From Dactylococcopsis salina PCC 8305 (GTDB lineage: Bacteria > Cyanobacteriota > Cyanobacteriia > Cyanobacteriales > Rubidibacteraceae): a stretch of 64,000 bases of DNA. The notes under the pieces were generated by a model. That model saw only the letters and a list, made by a program, of their open reading frames with translations. It had not been told where the DNA came from and made no database searches. The stretch covers positions 2,749,840-2,813,839 of the forward strand of contig NC_019780.1 in the NCBI RefSeq assembly GCF_000317615.1. The letters are read 5' to 3'. Shown one piece after another: positions 1 to 9,116 of this stretch (position 1 is the first letter of the stretch; the number at the start of each line of letters is the position of its first letter). Position numbers and translations under genes: made by a program.

Positions 1-137
1 TTTCCTGTATCTTTATAATGCTGTTTGCATAGAGCTAGAGCATAATTCCACCAATATCTAGCACATCCCATTACTTGATTGAGTTGGGACTGCTGAGATT
101 GAGTTGGATATAGCCGTACCTTGATTGCTCTACGCAT
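1..137 (-). CDS. tnpB: TnpB-type IS200/IS605 protein, 5' part only
   Basis: The reverse strand opens at an ATG at 135-137 and reads MRRAIKVRLYPTQSQQ, followed by MGCARYWWNYAL, before leaving the window. This matches the N-terminus of TnpB/OrfB proteins of IS200/IS605-type elements (a basic start with a RLYPT motif, then a CARYxxN-A helix). The family encodes RNA-guided nucleases carried by transposons. Only about 45 codons are visible, so nothing can be said about the RuvC or zinc-finger parts or whether the gene is intact. No tnpA is visible upstream of it within the window. Confidence 0.75.
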   Translation of the reverse strand, partial: MRRAIKVRLYPTQSQQSQLNQVMGCARYWWNYALALCKQHYKDTG

Positions 138-345
138 GACAGAAAATAACGTAAACTCTATTTATGATAGAATACGCTCCGCAATTTGTCAATCTCAAGG
201 TATCGAACCTCTCGATTGACCCGCCTTTCATGAGGGGCTGTGGTCGGAATCGCATTCCGACCTTTATAAGCCCCGTCCCCACCCAACTCTTACGAGTGTG
301 GATGGGGACTTCTCGGCGGTCTTGTTAAATAATCCCCCCAAACCC
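138..345. mobile_element. Probable end of the tnpB element, with two hairpins
   Basis: The 200 bp in front of tnpB contain two strong inverted repeats. One is GGTCGGAAT at 242-250 pairing with ATTCCGACC at 254-262. The other starts GTCCCCA at 275 and ends TGGGGAC at 309, with further pairing inside. Elements of the IS200/IS605 group have subterminal hairpins instead of terminal inverted repeats, so this is likely the element's left end. The exact boundary cannot be set from one copy. Confidence 0.45.
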
Positions 346-413
346 CCCGCGAGTTCGGGGGGCTTAAGAGAGGGTAGGTTGGGTGAAGGGTAACGTAACC
401 CAACAACCTTTTT
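336..413. repeat. C/G-rich hairpin plus GGTTGGGT hairpin downstream of pheS
   Basis: A CCCCCC...GGGGGG hairpin (about 336-365) is followed by GGTTGGGT pairing with ACCCAACAACC (378-409) and a T-run on the plus strand. Both belong to repeat families seen many times in this window. They may act as a terminator between pheS and the tnpB element. Confidence 0.5.
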
Positions 414-1421
414 TTAAATAAACTGTCGCAAGAAACGTAAATCGCTGTTATACAACCGCCGAATATCATCCATCTGGTGTAATACCATTGCGAAACGTTC
501 TACACCTAACCCGGCGGCAAATCCTGTGTAACGTTCAGGATCATAACCCACTGCTTTTAAAACATTGGGGTCAACCATCCCACAGCCTAACACTTCTAAC
601 CATTTTCCCTGCCACTGCACATCGACTTCTGCGGAAGGTTCAGTGAAGGGGAAATAACTCGCCCGAAAGCGCACCTGTAGATCGTCCCCAAACATCTGTC
701 GTAAAAATTCTTTGATTGTTCCCCGTAGGTCAGTGAATCTTAATCCCTCTTCCACTGCTAATAATTCTAGTTGATGGAAAACGGCGGAATGAGTAGCATC
801 TACTGTGTCTCGTCGATAAACTCGTCCTGGTGCGATTACCCGCAACGGTGGCTCGTGTTGTTCCATGTAACGGATTTGTACTGATGACGTATGAGTGCGT
901 AATAAGTTCCCATCGGGAAGATAGAAAGTGTCCTGCATATCTCGCGCTGGGTGATCTTGAGGGGTGTTCAGCGCTTCAAAGTTATAGTAGTCGGTTTCGA
1001 CTTCGTATCCCTCAGCGACGGTGTAGCCTAAGCCAACGAAAATATCCAGCATTTTGTCAATCATACCGTTGAGAGGATGCACTTGTCCAAGAGAACGCAT
1101 CACCCCAGGCATTGTGACATCTAGGGTTTCTGAGGCGAGTTTGGCTTCTAGTTGTGATTTTTGTAGGTTTTCTTGCCTTTGCTCGATCGCGCCTTGAATC
1201 GCTTCTTTAACCTCATTTGCCAGTGATCCAATGCGAGGACGTTCTTCTGCTGAAAGTTTCCCCATCCCTCGTAACACTTGGGAGAGTTGTCCTTTTTTAC
1301 CCAGATATTGCACTCGCAACTGTTCAAGGGTCTCTAAATCACTTGTTTGCGCGATCGCGCTCAGAGCGTTGGTTTTTAAATCACTGAGTTGAGTTTCTAA
1401 ATCGAGGGAAGAAGAAGTCAT
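414..1421 (-). CDS. pheS: Phenylalanine-tRNA ligase alpha subunit
   Basis: Charges tRNA-Phe in the cytoplasm as the catalytic subunit of the alpha2-beta2 enzyme. The 335-aa protein has the usual layout: an N-terminal coiled coil (about residues 1-90) that grips tRNA, then the class II catalytic core. Visible core motifs are THTSSVQIR (176-184), motif 2 around [17 protein letters not shown] (201-217), [10 protein letters not shown] (257-266, phenylalanine pocket) and motif 3 GLGVERFAM (304-312). Length fits the family. The ATG follows directly from the conserved N-terminus. pheT is not adjacent, which is common in cyanobacteria. The gene is flanked downstream by hairpin repeats. Confidence 0.97.
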   Translation of the reverse strand: MTSSSLDLETQLSDLKTNALSAIAQTSDLETLEQLRVQYLGKKGQLSQVLRGMGKLSAEERPRIGSLANEVKEAIQGAIEQRQENLQKSQLEAKLASETLDVTMPGVMRSLGQVHPLNGMIDKMLDIFVGLGYTVAEGYEVETDYYNFEALNTPQDHPARDMQDTFYLPDGNLLRTHTSSVQIRYMEQHEPPLRVIAPGRVYRRDTVDATHSAVFHQLELLAVEEGLRFTDLRGTIKEFLRQMFGDDLQVRFRASYFPFTEPSAEVDVQWQGKWLEVLGCGMVDPNVLKAVGYDPERYTGFAAGLGVERFAMVLHQMDDIRRLYNSDLRFLRQFI

Positions 1422-1501
1422 GCTGGAATTAATCTAACTGGCACTGTTGGTTTATATCAGTTTAGCAAGGTCTGGGTCAAGTTGTAACATAAAGTCAAGT
1501 A

Positions 1502-1557
1502 GTAGGGTGGGCAAGGCAAACCCTACAAGTAACATCTACTTTTTAAATTGGTATAAC
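1502..1557. repeat. Repeat: GTAGGGTGGGC hairpin and 29-bp unit
   Basis: The stretch holds GTAGGGTGGGCAAGGC...ACCCTAC (1503-1526), which recurs at 59262-59285 and, as a variant, at 59379-59402. Next to it lies a 29-bp unit at 1529-1557 that occurs as an exact reverse complement at 6808-6836. It precedes the gene at 1604 and is probably a short non-autonomous mobile repeat. Confidence 0.6.
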
Positions 1558-1603
1558 AATTAAAATCCCATTTTTTAACAAACAAAAAAGGAGGGAAATA
1601 AAG

Positions 1604-2230
1604 ATGACATCTACTTTTTCCGCAAGAGAAATTAATTTACGTTATCTAATTGATCAGTTTAGCTTACAACGAATTAATGATCCTAATTTTTTCTCAGAAT
1701 GGCAAATCAATCTTCCCTCATTAACCTCTCTAGAAAAACAAGAACTTGATCGAATTCAATCTGGCTACTTTAACCTCCTAGATAATCCTCCTTTATTGGA
1801 AAACGTCGTTAAACTAACAATTATTAGTCCCCTTCTCTTTATTGGAGGATTTTACTTACAACCTTACTCCATAAAAGCAGAAAAATCAATTTCTATCGCG
1901 AAAGAATCGGAAGGTGTTCTCATTGAAGGAAGGCTTGACATCTTAATCTTAAAACCTCAAATTTGGGCAATGATTATTGAATCGAAACAACTGTCTTTTT
2001 CCTTAGAAGAAGGACTAGCTCAATTATTAGCTTATATGTTAGCTGATGCTAATCCCAACTTGATGACATACGGCTTAATTACTAACGGTGCTGATTTCCA
2101 ATTTCTTAAATTAATACAAAGAGAAACCCCTCAGTATGGATTATCGAATAAACTATTTATAGGTAATCGTGAAAAAGACCTTTATCAAGTTTTACAAATT
2201 CTCAAGAAACTCAGCGCAATTTCTGGTTAG
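1604..2230 (+). CDS. PD-(D/E)XK nuclease-like protein (type I restriction R-subunit N-terminal type)
   Basis: This 208-aa protein resembles stand-alone cyanobacterial proteins related to the N-terminal nuclease domain of type I restriction R subunits. The signature GRLDILIL (109-116) followed by IIESKQ (124-129) gives the D...E-x-K triad, and a Q in AQLLAYM (about 140) fits the associated motif. No helicase or translocase domain follows, and no methylase or specificity gene is nearby, so a working restriction system is unlikely here. The start is well supported by an AGGAGGG ribosome site 9 bases upstream. The stop lies 3 bases before pyk, so the two are probably co-transcribed. Substrate and role are unknown. 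Confidence 0.65.
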   Translation: MTSTFSAREINLRYLIDQFSLQRINDPNFFSEWQINLPSLTSLEKQELDRIQSGYFNLLDNPPLLENVVKLTIISPLLFIGGFYLQPYSIKAEKSISIAKESEGVLIEGRLDILILKPQIWAMIIESKQLSFSLEEGLAQLLAYMLADANPNLMTYGLITNGADFQFLKLIQRETPQYGLSNKLFIGNREKDLYQVLQILKKLSAISG

Positions 2231-2233
2231 ATT

Positions 2234-3667
2234 ATGTCTGTTAATTCCTTTTCCCATCGCACAAAAATTGTCGCTACCATCGGACCAGCAAGTCAATCGG
2301 AAATGGTGATCCGTGAACTGGTAAAAGCAGGAATGAATGTGGCTCGTTTAAACTTTTCTCATGGCAGTTATGATGATCATGGGAGGACGATCGAGCGCCT
2401 CAGAAAAATCTCTACAGAATTAGATCATCCGATCACGCTTTTACAAGATTTACAAGGACCAAAAATTCGGGTGGGTCAACTTCCAAAAGGAGAAATAACT
2501 CTCAACGCTGGCGAAAAAGTTATCTTAATTCCCAATTCCATCAAGGAGAATATTGCTAATTGTATTCCCATTGATTATCCTCATCTAGCAGAAGACGCAC
2601 AACCTGGCGCACAGGTTTTATTAGATGATGGAAACCTAGAGTTAGAAGTGGGAAAAATTGAAGGGACACAGGTTTATTGTCGTGTGATTACTGGAGGAAT
2701 TTTAAAAAGTCGGAAAGGCGTTAATTTTCCCAACTTAAACCTTTCTCTTCCCTCTCTTACGGCTAAAGATCAAGAAGATTTAGAGTTTGGAATTGCACAG
2801 GAAATTGATTGGGTTTGTTTAAGTTTTGTGCGCGGTGTTGAGGACATTCATTGTCTGAAAGACTTCCTGAAATTTCGAGAAGCAAATATTCCAGTGATTG
2901 CGAAAATTGAAAAACCACAGGCGATCGAAAATTTCGATGAATTAGTTAAAGAATGCGATGGGATGATGGTAGCACGAGGGGATTTAGGCGTAGAAATGCG
3001 ACCCGAAAAAGTCCCTTTATTACAAAAGAAAATCATTCAAAGTTGTAATAAAAAAGGGATTCCTGTGATTACAGCGACGCAAATGTTAGAGAGTATGATT
3101 AATTCTCCTCGTCCCACTCGCGCTGAGGCTTCTGATGTTGCTAATGCTATCATTGATGGTACAGATGCGATCATGCTGTCGGGAGAGTCTGCAATGGGAA
3201 ATTATCCCATTGCAGCTATTAAAACCATGGCTTCGATCGCAGAAGAAATTGAGCCAGAAGTACAGTTTATTAATTATCCTCCTGCGGAAAAAACGGAAAC
3301 TCATGCTTTAAGTGAATCTCTAAATTGTATCGACAAAATTATTAATTTGCGCTGTATTGCTTGCTTTACTACCACTGGTTACACGGCTCGCATTGCTTCT
3401 GATGAACGCCCAAAAGCCCCAATTGTTGCGTTTACCCCCAGTTTAGTAGTGTATCATCGTTTAAATTTGATTTGGGGGGTAAAACCGTTATTATTACAAC
3501 CGCAAGAGGAGGGTTTAGAAGTATTAATTACGGAAATGGAGTCTTGTTTGCTACAACGGAATTTAGTGGCTTCTGGTGATAAAATATTGATTCTGGGTGG
3601 CTCTCCAATACAGCAAGCAAAAGGGACAAATTTCTTAAAAATTCATACTGTGTCTAGAGAAAATTAA
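2234..3667 (+). CDS. pyk: Pyruvate kinase
   Basis: Converts phosphoenolpyruvate and ADP to pyruvate and ATP, the last step of glycolysis. The 477-aa sequence starts with the family's [11 protein letters not shown] and contains LNFSHG (39-44), the [10 protein letters not shown] region (72-81) before the mobile B domain, the signature PVIAKIEKP with catalytic Lys224, ARGDLGVE (247-254) and TATQMLESM (280-288). The C-terminal allosteric domain is present. There is no extra PEP-utiliser swivelling domain, which some longer cyanobacterial isozymes carry. It is separated from the upstream nuclease-like gene by only 3 bases. Confidence 0.96.
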   Translation: MSVNSFSHRTKIVATIGPASQSEMVIRELVKAGMNVARLNFSHGSYDDHGRTIERLRKISTELDHPITLLQDLQGPKIRVGQLPKGEITLNAGEKVILIPNSIKENIANCIPIDYPHLAEDAQPGAQVLLDDGNLELEVGKIEGTQVYCRVITGGILKSRKGVNFPNLNLSLPSLTAKDQEDLEFGIAQEIDWVCLSFVRGVEDIHCLKDFLKFREANIPVIAKIEKPQAIENFDELVKECDGMMVARGDLGVEMRPEKVPLLQKKIIQSCNKKGIPVITATQMLESMINSPRPTRAEASDVANAIIDGTDAIMLSGESAMGNYPIAAIKTMASIAEEIEPEVQFINYPPAEKTETHALSESLNCIDKIINLRCIACFTTTGYTARIASDERPKAPIVAFTPSLVVYHRLNLIWGVKPLLLQPQEEGLEVLITEMESCLLQRNLVASGDKILILGGSPIQQAKGTNFLKIHTVSREN

Positions 3668-3844
3668 GGATTTTCTTGTATTTTCATGGGTGGGGAGTTT
3701 TTGACTAAATTAGCACTTGCAATTGAGCATCGATTAGTAGTAAACTAAAGGTGTTAATTTTTGTTAAGCGAAACTTAATGGTAGATTGGCTAATCCCCCC
3801 AAACCTACCCTGAGGAAGGGAAAAAAGTATGAGGAGTTATTCAA

Positions 3845-4183
3845 ATGTTGCGGATTGAACAAATCGTGAGCTTTATTTCTACTAACTGTCTTGAGATTAA
3901 TGGCAATGTGCCTTATGTTGTAATTGGCTATAGTCACCAGAATCTGGGCTTTTATGCGAAACTCTATTATGGGAGTAATTATCCAAGTTTTTCTAAACCA
4001 TTTGAAAAATTAATTGCGATTAATGCTGAAATGACAGCAAAAAATTTACAAGACGAAATTAATCAATCTTTGAAGAAAATTTTAGACGATGTGAGTAAAT
4101 ATAAAGGAGAAGATATTAGGGATGTACTGGAAGAAAGATTGTATAATCAGCAGGCGGATAAAATTGGTAGTTTGATTTTATAG
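3845..4183 (+). CDS. Hypothetical protein (112 aa)
   Basis: I do not recognise a family. The protein is soluble, with no signal or membrane segment. It has a first half rich in beta-type residues (VPYVVIGYSHQNLGFYAKLYYG, about 24-45, read in two pieces) and a charged helical C-terminal half. The ATG has GAGGAG about 10 bases upstream. It is followed after 4 bases by a small membrane-protein gene and then a GNAT gene in the same direction, so the three probably form an operon. Codon use and HIP1-like sites resemble the neighbours. Confidence 0.6.
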   Translation: MLRIEQIVSFISTNCLEINGNVPYVVIGYSHQNLGFYAKLYYGSNYPSFSKPFEKLIAINAEMTAKNLQDEINQSLKKILDDVSKYKGEDIRDVLEERLYNQQADKIGSLIL

Positions 4184-4187
4184 TCTA

Positions 4188-4427
4188 ATGAAAGAAAAGT
4201 TTTTACAGTGGCTCGATCGCGCTTTAATGTTAGACTTATTTCTCGTGTTGGCTGGCTTTTTTTGGTTTGCGATCGCGCTAGTGGGACGAGCGGCGGATGT
4301 TTCCCTCGGACTCGATTTGTGGTATAAACTCTGGCAACCTGTCTTTACTCCTGCGATCGGAATTTTAATGTTGGGATCGATCGCCAGTGGCGTGATTCGT
4401 CAAGTTTCTAAACGGTTGAAAAAGTAA
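4188..4427 (+). CDS. Small two-helix membrane protein (79 aa)
   Basis: The protein has two likely transmembrane helices (about residues 14-33 and 52-68) joined by a short loop containing GLDLWYKLWQP, and a basic C-terminus SKRLKK. The family is not recognised; similar short membrane proteins are common in cyanobacteria without known function. It sits between a hypothetical gene (4-base gap) and a GNAT acetyltransferase (6-base gap), so it is probably translated from a shared message. The reading frame contains several GCGATCGC-like sites, as in resident genes. Confidence 0.65.
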   Translation: MKEKFLQWLDRALMLDLFLVLAGFFWFAIALVGRAADVSLGLDLWYKLWQPVFTPAIGILMLGSIASGVIRQVSKRLKK

Positions 4428-4433
4428 AAAGTT

Positions 4434-4940
4434 ATGAAAGAAATTTATAATGATTTCTTAATTCGGTCTTGGGAAAAGCGCGATCAAGCAGTGGTGAGGG
4501 AAATTATTGATCAAATTTTAACCGAATATGGACTGACATTTGATCCCAAAGATGCCGATCAAGATGTGGTAGAGGTAGAACAATTTTATCAAGAAACGGG
4601 AGGAGAATTCTGGGTTGTAGAACAGGAAGAAAAAATTGTCGGAACTGCTGGTTATTATCCCATTTCTCGTGGCAATAAAGCCGTAGAAATTCGGAAAATG
4701 TATCTGTTGCCAATAGTGCGAGGACAAGGCTTAGGAACGTATTTATTAAGGGAATTAGAAAGGGCGATCGCCGCTCAAGGTTATGAAGAAATTTGGCTAG
4801 AAACGGCGACAGTTTTACAAGAAGCAGTCCGACTTTATGAAAACAATGGTTATCAAATTGCTACAGGTGTAGAAACCGCCAGATGCGATCGGGTTTACTG
4901 GAAAAAATTAAACTATTTTAATGATTATCATCGAGATTAA
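4434..4940 (+). CDS. GNAT family N-acetyltransferase
   Basis: The protein transfers an acetyl group from acetyl-CoA to an unknown amine. The 168-aa sequence has the GNAT core: a beta strand EIRKMYLLP (about 85-93), the acetyl-CoA loop RGQGLG (96-101) and the C-terminal YENNGY (135-140) that is typical of the last helix-strand. The substrate cannot be read from the sequence. It is the last gene of a three-gene cluster. Its last 23 bases overlap the 3' end of lysC on the opposite strand, a tail-to-tail arrangement. Confidence 0.85.
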   Translation: MKEIYNDFLIRSWEKRDQAVVREIIDQILTEYGLTFDPKDADQDVVEVEQFYQETGGEFWVVEQEEKIVGTAGYYPISRGNKAVEIRKMYLLPIVRGQGLGTYLLRELERAIAAQGYEEIWLETATVLQEAVRLYENNGYQIATGVETARCDRVYWKKLNYFNDYHRD

Positions 4941-6699
4941 AAACTTGATGGATAGTTTTCAAGGCAATTTCTCCTTGAGATTTGGCAACAACACAGCTAA
5001 TTTTAATCTCGGAAGTCGTGATCATTTTGATGTTAATTTGCTCTTGTGCCAAAGCCGAAAACATTTTGGCGGCAACTCCAGGGTTTCCCACCATTCCCGC
5101 ACCCACAACGCTAACTTTAGCAATGTCTTCATCCACAAGTATATCCTGAGCGCCAATTTCAGGGAGAAGATTTTTTAAGGTTTTTTGCGTAATTTCCGTA
5201 TCGGTTTTTGCTACCGTGAACGCTAGATCACGGCTCGGAATTTGATTAACGAGGTGAGACCGTTGAGATTGGATAATCATATCAACGCTGATGTTTTCTG
5301 TGGCGAGTTTGCCAAAGATTTTGGCGGCTCTTCCTGGATAGTCGGGAACATGACGGATGGCGATTTGGGTTTGGTTCATGTCGAGGGCGACTCCGCGCAC
5401 AGGAGGATGATCGGTTTTGGGAGCATGAGAGAATACGGGGGAACTATTGAGAGAAAAGGCTTCACAGAGGGCGTTAACCGCGCGATCGCCGTCGGTTTCT
5501 TCAATGACACATCCGATTTTGACTTCAGAAGTGGAAATCATCCGAATATTCACGTTAGCCTCTGCTAAGGTAGAAAACATTTTCGCGGCAATACCAGGAC
5601 GACCAATCATTCCCGCTCCCGTGATCGCAACGGTGGCGATTTTCGGTTTGGTCATTACTTCTGCTTCGTTTACACTGTCAGAAGAGCGCAGAGAGGGCGC
5701 GATCGCGCTGGCGACGGCTTCTGCGGTGTCAATTACCTCTCGTTGTACGGTGAAGGCGATATCGTTGGTATTTCCTTCATGGATGGACTGAATAATTAAA
5801 TCCACATCGACGTTTTGACTGGCAATTTCCCCGAATAATTTCCCTGCGATACCTGGGGAGTCGGGAACTCTCAATAAAACGACTTGTCCTTGAGAAGTAT
5901 CCAACTGTACACTATCCACTGCTTTCCCAATTTCCAAACCACTGAGGGAACGGGATTGGGATAAGGGGGAAATAACTTTGGTTCCAGGTTCATCACTCCA
6001 ACTCGATCGAACCACGAGGGTGACTCCATAATTCCTCGCAATTTCGACGGCGCGAGGATGTAAGACTTTTGCCCCTAAACTTGCCAATTCCAGCATTTCA
6101 TCACAGGTAATCGCTGACATTAACCGAGCTTCTGGCACTAAACGGGGGTCTGTGGTTAAAATACCAGGAACGTCAGTGTAAATTTCACAGTAATCTGCTT
6201 GGAGGGCGGCGGCAAGGGCGACGGCGGAAGTATCTGATCCACCTCTCCCTAACGTTGTGATTTCTAAATCTTCACTGTGGCTGATTCCTTGAAAGCCAGC
6301 GACAACAACCACTTCCCCTTTTTCTAAGTGACGTTGAGCGCGATCGGGCTTAATTTCTAAAATACGAGCGCGACTGTGATCGGTTTCGGTGACAATCCCC
6401 ATTTGCGCTCCTGTTAAGGATAACGCTGGTTGTCCTAATTCCTGTAACGCCATGCTTAACAGCGCGATCGAAACCTGTTCTCCTGTAGAGAGTAACATAT
6501 CCATTTCTCGCCGACTGGGATGACGAGAAACCTTTTGCGCCAAACTCACTAACTCGTCTGTGGTTTTTCCCATCGCTGAAACCACGACAACAACCTGATT
6601 TCCTGCTTTTACAGTTTCCGATACTCGGTGAGCTACCTTTTTAATGCGCTCTACCGATCCCACCGAAGTGCCGCCAAACTTTTGAACAACTAGAGCCAT
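4918..6699 (-). CDS. lysC: Aspartate kinase with four ACT domains
   Basis: Phosphorylates aspartate, the first step toward lysine, threonine, methionine and isoleucine. The 593-aa protein begins [17 protein letters not shown], the kinase signature, and has GRGGSDTSA (about 152-160) in the active site. After about residue 260 come two pairs of ACT domains, seen as two repeats of the pattern [10 protein letters not shown] / [12 protein letters not shown] and AAKIFGKLA / [12 protein letters not shown]. The four-ACT form of about 600 aa is typical of cyanobacteria; most bacterial enzymes have two. Feedback inhibition by lysine and threonine is expected from the family. The gene is monocistronic and convergent with the GNAT gene. 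Confidence 0.96.
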   Translation of the reverse strand: MALVVQKFGGTSVGSVERIKKVAHRVSETVKAGNQVVVVVSAMGKTTDELVSLAQKVSRHPSRREMDMLLSTGEQVSIALLSMALQELGQPALSLTGAQMGIVTETDHSRARILEIKPDRAQRHLEKGEVVVVAGFQGISHSEDLEITTLGRGGSDTSAVALAAALQADYCEIYTDVPGILTTDPRLVPEARLMSAITCDEMLELASLGAKVLHPRAVEIARNYGVTLVVRSSWSDEPGTKVISPLSQSRSLSGLEIGKAVDSVQLDTSQGQVVLLRVPDSPGIAGKLFGEIASQNVDVDLIIQSIHEGNTNDIAFTVQREVIDTAEAVASAIAPSLRSSDSVNEAEVMTKPKIATVAITGAGMIGRPGIAAKMFSTLAEANVNIRMISTSEVKIGCVIEETDGDRAVNALCEAFSLNSSPVFSHAPKTDHPPVRGVALDMNQTQIAIRHVPDYPGRAAKIFGKLATENISVDMIIQSQRSHLVNQIPSRDLAFTVAKTDTEITQKTLKNLLPEIGAQDILVDEDIAKVSVVGAGMVGNPGVAAKMFSALAQEQINIKMITTSEIKISCVVAKSQGEIALKTIHQVFNLDDNH

Positions 6700-6807
6700 A
6701 ATTTTATTTCTCTTCCCCCTTCAACCGCAGATCATAATAACCATCAAGGATAACAAACCATTCCTTGATCAGGAAAACAATTTAGTGATATTAATTTTAA
6801 AACTTAT

Positions 6808-6872
6808 GTTATACCAATTTAAAAAGTAGATGTTACATTAAATCCCCCCTAACCCCCCTTTGAAAGGGGGGA
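6808..6872. repeat. 29-bp unit plus C/G hairpin upstream of pdxJ
   Basis: The unit at 6808-6836 is the exact reverse complement of 1529-1557. It is followed by CCCCCCTAACCCCCC and GAAAGGGGGG (6845-6871), the commonest hairpin repeat of this window. It lies in the divergent lysC-pdxJ spacer. Confidence 0.65.
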
Positions 6873-6928
6873 ATAATGGGTCGGTATGTAGCGCTAATTC
6901 TTCACGCATGGTGTTAGATTAACGAGTT

Positions 6929-7681
6929 ATGAGCAATCAGGGGAGAAAACAAGAGCAACCGACGATCGTCACCCTCGGCGTAAATATCGACCATATCGCC
7001 ACGATTCGACAAGCTAGACGCACGATCGAACCTGATCCGATAGCAGGAGCGGTTTTAGCAGAATTAGGCGGCGCTGATGGGATTACCGTCCATTTGCGAG
7101 AAGATCGTCGCCACATTCAAGATCGTGATGTTCGTCTCTTACGGGAAACGGTACAAACCCATCTCAATTTGGAAATGGCAGCAACTCCAGAAATGATTTC
7201 GATCGCGCTAGAAATCAAGCCTGATTATGTGACCGTTGTGCCAGAAAAAAGAGAAGAAGTAACCACCGAAGGCGGCTTAGATGTCGCTGGTGATTCCTCC
7301 AGAATGACTCATCTAGTGGAACAACTCCAGAGTGCTGAGATTCCCGTCAGTTGGTTTATTGATCCAGACTCCCGTCAAATTGAAGCGGCGGCGAAAACAG
7401 GCGCAAAATTCATCGAACTTCATACAGGAAGATATGCAGAAGCCAAAACCGAAACCACTCGTGAGGGAGAATTAGCCCATCTCCAAGAAAGTTGTGAACT
7501 GGCGCTTTCCCTCGGTTTGCGAGTCAACGCGGGACATGGGTTAACCTATCATAATGTTGCACCCATTGCGACTCTTCCAGGGATGGAAGAACTTAATATT
7601 GGTCATAGTATCATCAGCCGTGCTGTGTTGGTAGGATTAGAACGAGCCGTTCGTGAAATGAAATCAATCATCAAAAGTTAA
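6929..7681 (+). CDS. pdxJ: Pyridoxine 5'-phosphate synthase
   Basis: Condenses 3-amino-2-oxopropyl phosphate with deoxyxylulose 5-phosphate to form pyridoxine 5'-phosphate in the DXP-dependent vitamin B6 route. The 250-aa TIM-barrel protein contains [15 protein letters not shown] (16-30), the phosphate/acid region HLREDRRHI (55-63), and the late [10 protein letters not shown] loop with its catalytic histidine. The ATG gives about 12 residues before the conserved core; a start inside the core, at V14, is less likely. The stop is 7 bases before ycf54, so the two genes probably share a transcript. The upstream spacer carries a hairpin repeat. Confidence 0.95.
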   Translation: MSNQGRKQEQPTIVTLGVNIDHIATIRQARRTIEPDPIAGAVLAELGGADGITVHLREDRRHIQDRDVRLLRETVQTHLNLEMAATPEMISIALEIKPDYVTVVPEKREEVTTEGGLDVAGDSSRMTHLVEQLQSAEIPVSWFIDPDSRQIEAAAKTGAKFIELHTGRYAEAKTETTREGELAHLQESCELALSLGLRVNAGHGLTYHNVAPIATLPGMEELNIGHSIISRAVLVGLERAVREMKSIIKS

Positions 7682-7688
7682 GAAAGCC

Positions 7689-8027
7689 ATGACAACTTAC
7701 CATTACGTTTTAGCCAGTCAAAAATTCCTTTTAGAAGAAGAGCCTTTTCAAGAAGTATTAGAAGAACGATATCGTTATTATAAAGAACACAACCAAGAAA
7801 TTGATTTTTGGTTAGTGAAACAACCCGCCTTTTTAGAAGCGCCCTCTTTGCAATCTGTTAAGGAAAAATGTCCACAACCTGCGGTAGCTGTCATTTCTAC
7901 CAATGTTAATTTTATTAATTGGTTAAAGCTACGGTTGGAATATGTTTTAACGGGAAGTTTTGACGCACCTTCTGAGGAAATTTCTGATCCTTTAGCTTCT
8001 CTGGAATCAGTGAACAGTGATCAGTGA
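7689..8027 (+). CDS. ycf54: Ycf54, Mg-protoporphyrin monomethyl ester cyclase accessory protein
   Basis: Ycf54 (DUF2488) binds and stabilises the aerobic cyclase AcsF, which forms the isocyclic ring of chlorophyll. The 112-aa sequence matches the family from end to end: YHYVLASQKFLLEEEPF, EIDFWLVKQPAFLEAP, AVISTNVNFINWLKLRLEYV and the terminal FDAP...DPLASL. The last residues, ESVNSDQ, and the TGA stop lie inside a heptamer satellite (CAGTGAT units). The family normally ends near DPLASL, so the repeat appears to have replaced the original terminus without harming the conserved part. It follows pdxJ by 7 bases. Confidence 0.93.
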   Translation: MTTYHYVLASQKFLLEEEPFQEVLEERYRYYKEHNQEIDFWLVKQPAFLEAPSLQSVKEKCPQPAVAVISTNVNFINWLKLRLEYVLTGSFDAPSEEISDPLASLESVNSDQ

Positions 8028-8116
8028 TCAGTGACCAGTGACCAGTGATCAGTGACCAGTAATCAGTGACCAGTGACCAGTGACCAGTAATCAGTGACCA
8101 GTGACCAGTAATCAAT
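8006..8116. repeat. Heptamer satellite, CAGTGAY units
   Basis: About 15 tandem copies of a 7-bp unit (CAGTGAC, CAGTGAT, CAGTAAT) begin inside the last codons of ycf54. Every unit contains TGA or TAA on the plus strand. The same heptamer occurs at 37048-37290, 41326-41382, 49458-49621 and 63395-63474. It resembles in style the heptanucleotide STRR repeats known from cyanobacteria. Confidence 0.9.
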
Positions 8117-8176
8117 GAATAGATCAATCTTTCACTTTTACTAATTAAGTTTAAGAACTACTGGTAACTGCTTAAC

Positions 8177-8480
8177 TGGTAACTGATTGATGTTGGGTTT
8201 CGCGTGGAGACGTTCTTGTTACTGAGCTTGTCGAAGTATGGAACGTCTCTACCCAACCTACGTTCTTTCGTTCCCCCAAACTTGGGGGTTAGGGGGCAAT
8301 TTTCAGAACTACTGATTGGTGTTGGGTTTCGTCTTTCCACCCAACCTACGTTCTTTCTTCCCCCAAACTTGGGGGTTAGGGGGCAATTTTCAGAACTACT
8401 GATTGGTGTTGGGTTTCGTCTTCTCCACCCAACCTACGTTCTTTCATTCCCCCAAACTTGGGGGTTAGGGGGCAATTCTC
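8177..8480. repeat. Three tandem copies of an about 87-bp double-hairpin repeat
   Basis: Each unit has the arm GTTGGGTTTCG, a short loop, CACCCAACCTACGTTC, then CCCCCAAACTTGGGGG and TTAGGGGGCAATTTTCAG. Copies start near 8177, 8308 and 8394. The first copy has a longer loop carrying another palindromic element (GGAGACGTTC ... GAACGTCTCTAC, about 8207-8257). There is no gene in this stretch; reading frames through it are repeat artefacts. A plausible -10/-35 region for the next gene lies at 8490-8520. Confidence 0.85.
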
Positions 8481-8526
8481 TTGCCTAGTGATATACAATG
8501 GTAGATTGTACCTTGTTCATTAGATT

Positions 8527-9099
8527 ATGCTCAACCCAGAAAAAATCGAAGCCTATTTTGAATTATGTCTTTGGAAGTTTCGTTTATTTGCTCTCATTCC
8601 TGTAATTCTTGGCTTGTTGAGTACCCTAAACTTTTTTGTCATTGGGAGTTTAGAAGTATTGGAGGGAATTTTTTATAGTTTCCAAGCAGACTATCAGGAA
8701 GATGGCTCATTTATTCCTGTAATTACTAAAGTTGTGGGAGGAATTGATCATTACTTAATCGGAATTGTTTTACTGATTTTTAGTTTTGGAATTTATGAAT
8801 TATTTATTTCAGAAATTGATGTTCGTTTTCAGCATCAAGAAGTGAAGATTTTACAAATTGAAAATTTAGATCAATTGAAACATAAGATTTTGCAAGTGAT
8901 TGTTATGGTGATGATTATTAGCTTTTTTAAGAAAGCACTTCCGATGACGATTGAAAATACAAATGATTTACTTTTTTTTGCGGTGGCTGTGCTTCTGGTG
9001 GCGTTAAGTAGTTATCTCCTAAATTTACAATCAAATACAAATCCTAGTTTAATTCGATCGACCGCAAAAAAAGAAGAAACTGACGCATCTCATAAGTAG
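8527..9099 (+). CDS. YqhA/UPF0114 family membrane protein
   Basis: This is a 190-aa integral membrane protein of the YqhA (UPF0114) family, whose function is unknown. Four hydrophobic segments are visible: about 21-41, 76-96, 122-140 and 146-164. The family-typical pieces are KFRLFALIPVILGLLS near the start and a GIYELFISEID motif after helix 2. The C-terminus is polar and basic. It stands alone between a repeat block and the convergent PAP2-like gene. No link to its neighbours is apparent. Confidence 0.8.
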   Translation: MLNPEKIEAYFELCLWKFRLFALIPVILGLLSTLNFFVIGSLEVLEGIFYSFQADYQEDGSFIPVITKVVGGIDHYLIGIVLLIFSFGIYELFISEIDVRFQHQEVKILQIENLDQLKHKILQVIVMVMIISFFKKALPMTIENTNDLLFFAVAVLLVALSSYLLNLQSNTNPSLIRSTAKKEETDASHK

Positions 9100-9116
9100 T
9101 AATTCGCTTAATCTTC

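Noticed and set aside
185-225. GGTATCGAACCTC considered as the T-loop of a tRNA gene
   Set aside because: No acceptor, D or anticodon stems can be built around it. No tRNA or rRNA gene was recognised by eye anywhere in the window.
3725-3760. TTAGCACTTGCAATTGAGC considered as a CIRCE heat-shock operator
   Set aside because: The second arm does not complete the inverted repeat required.
4921-5791. Three plus-strand frames of 85-114 codons inside lysC
   Set aside because: They lie entirely antisense to a well-conserved gene and show no family similarity.
8204-8488. 94-codon frame across the hairpin repeats
   Set aside because: It translates the tandem hairpin unit three times. It is a repeat artefact.
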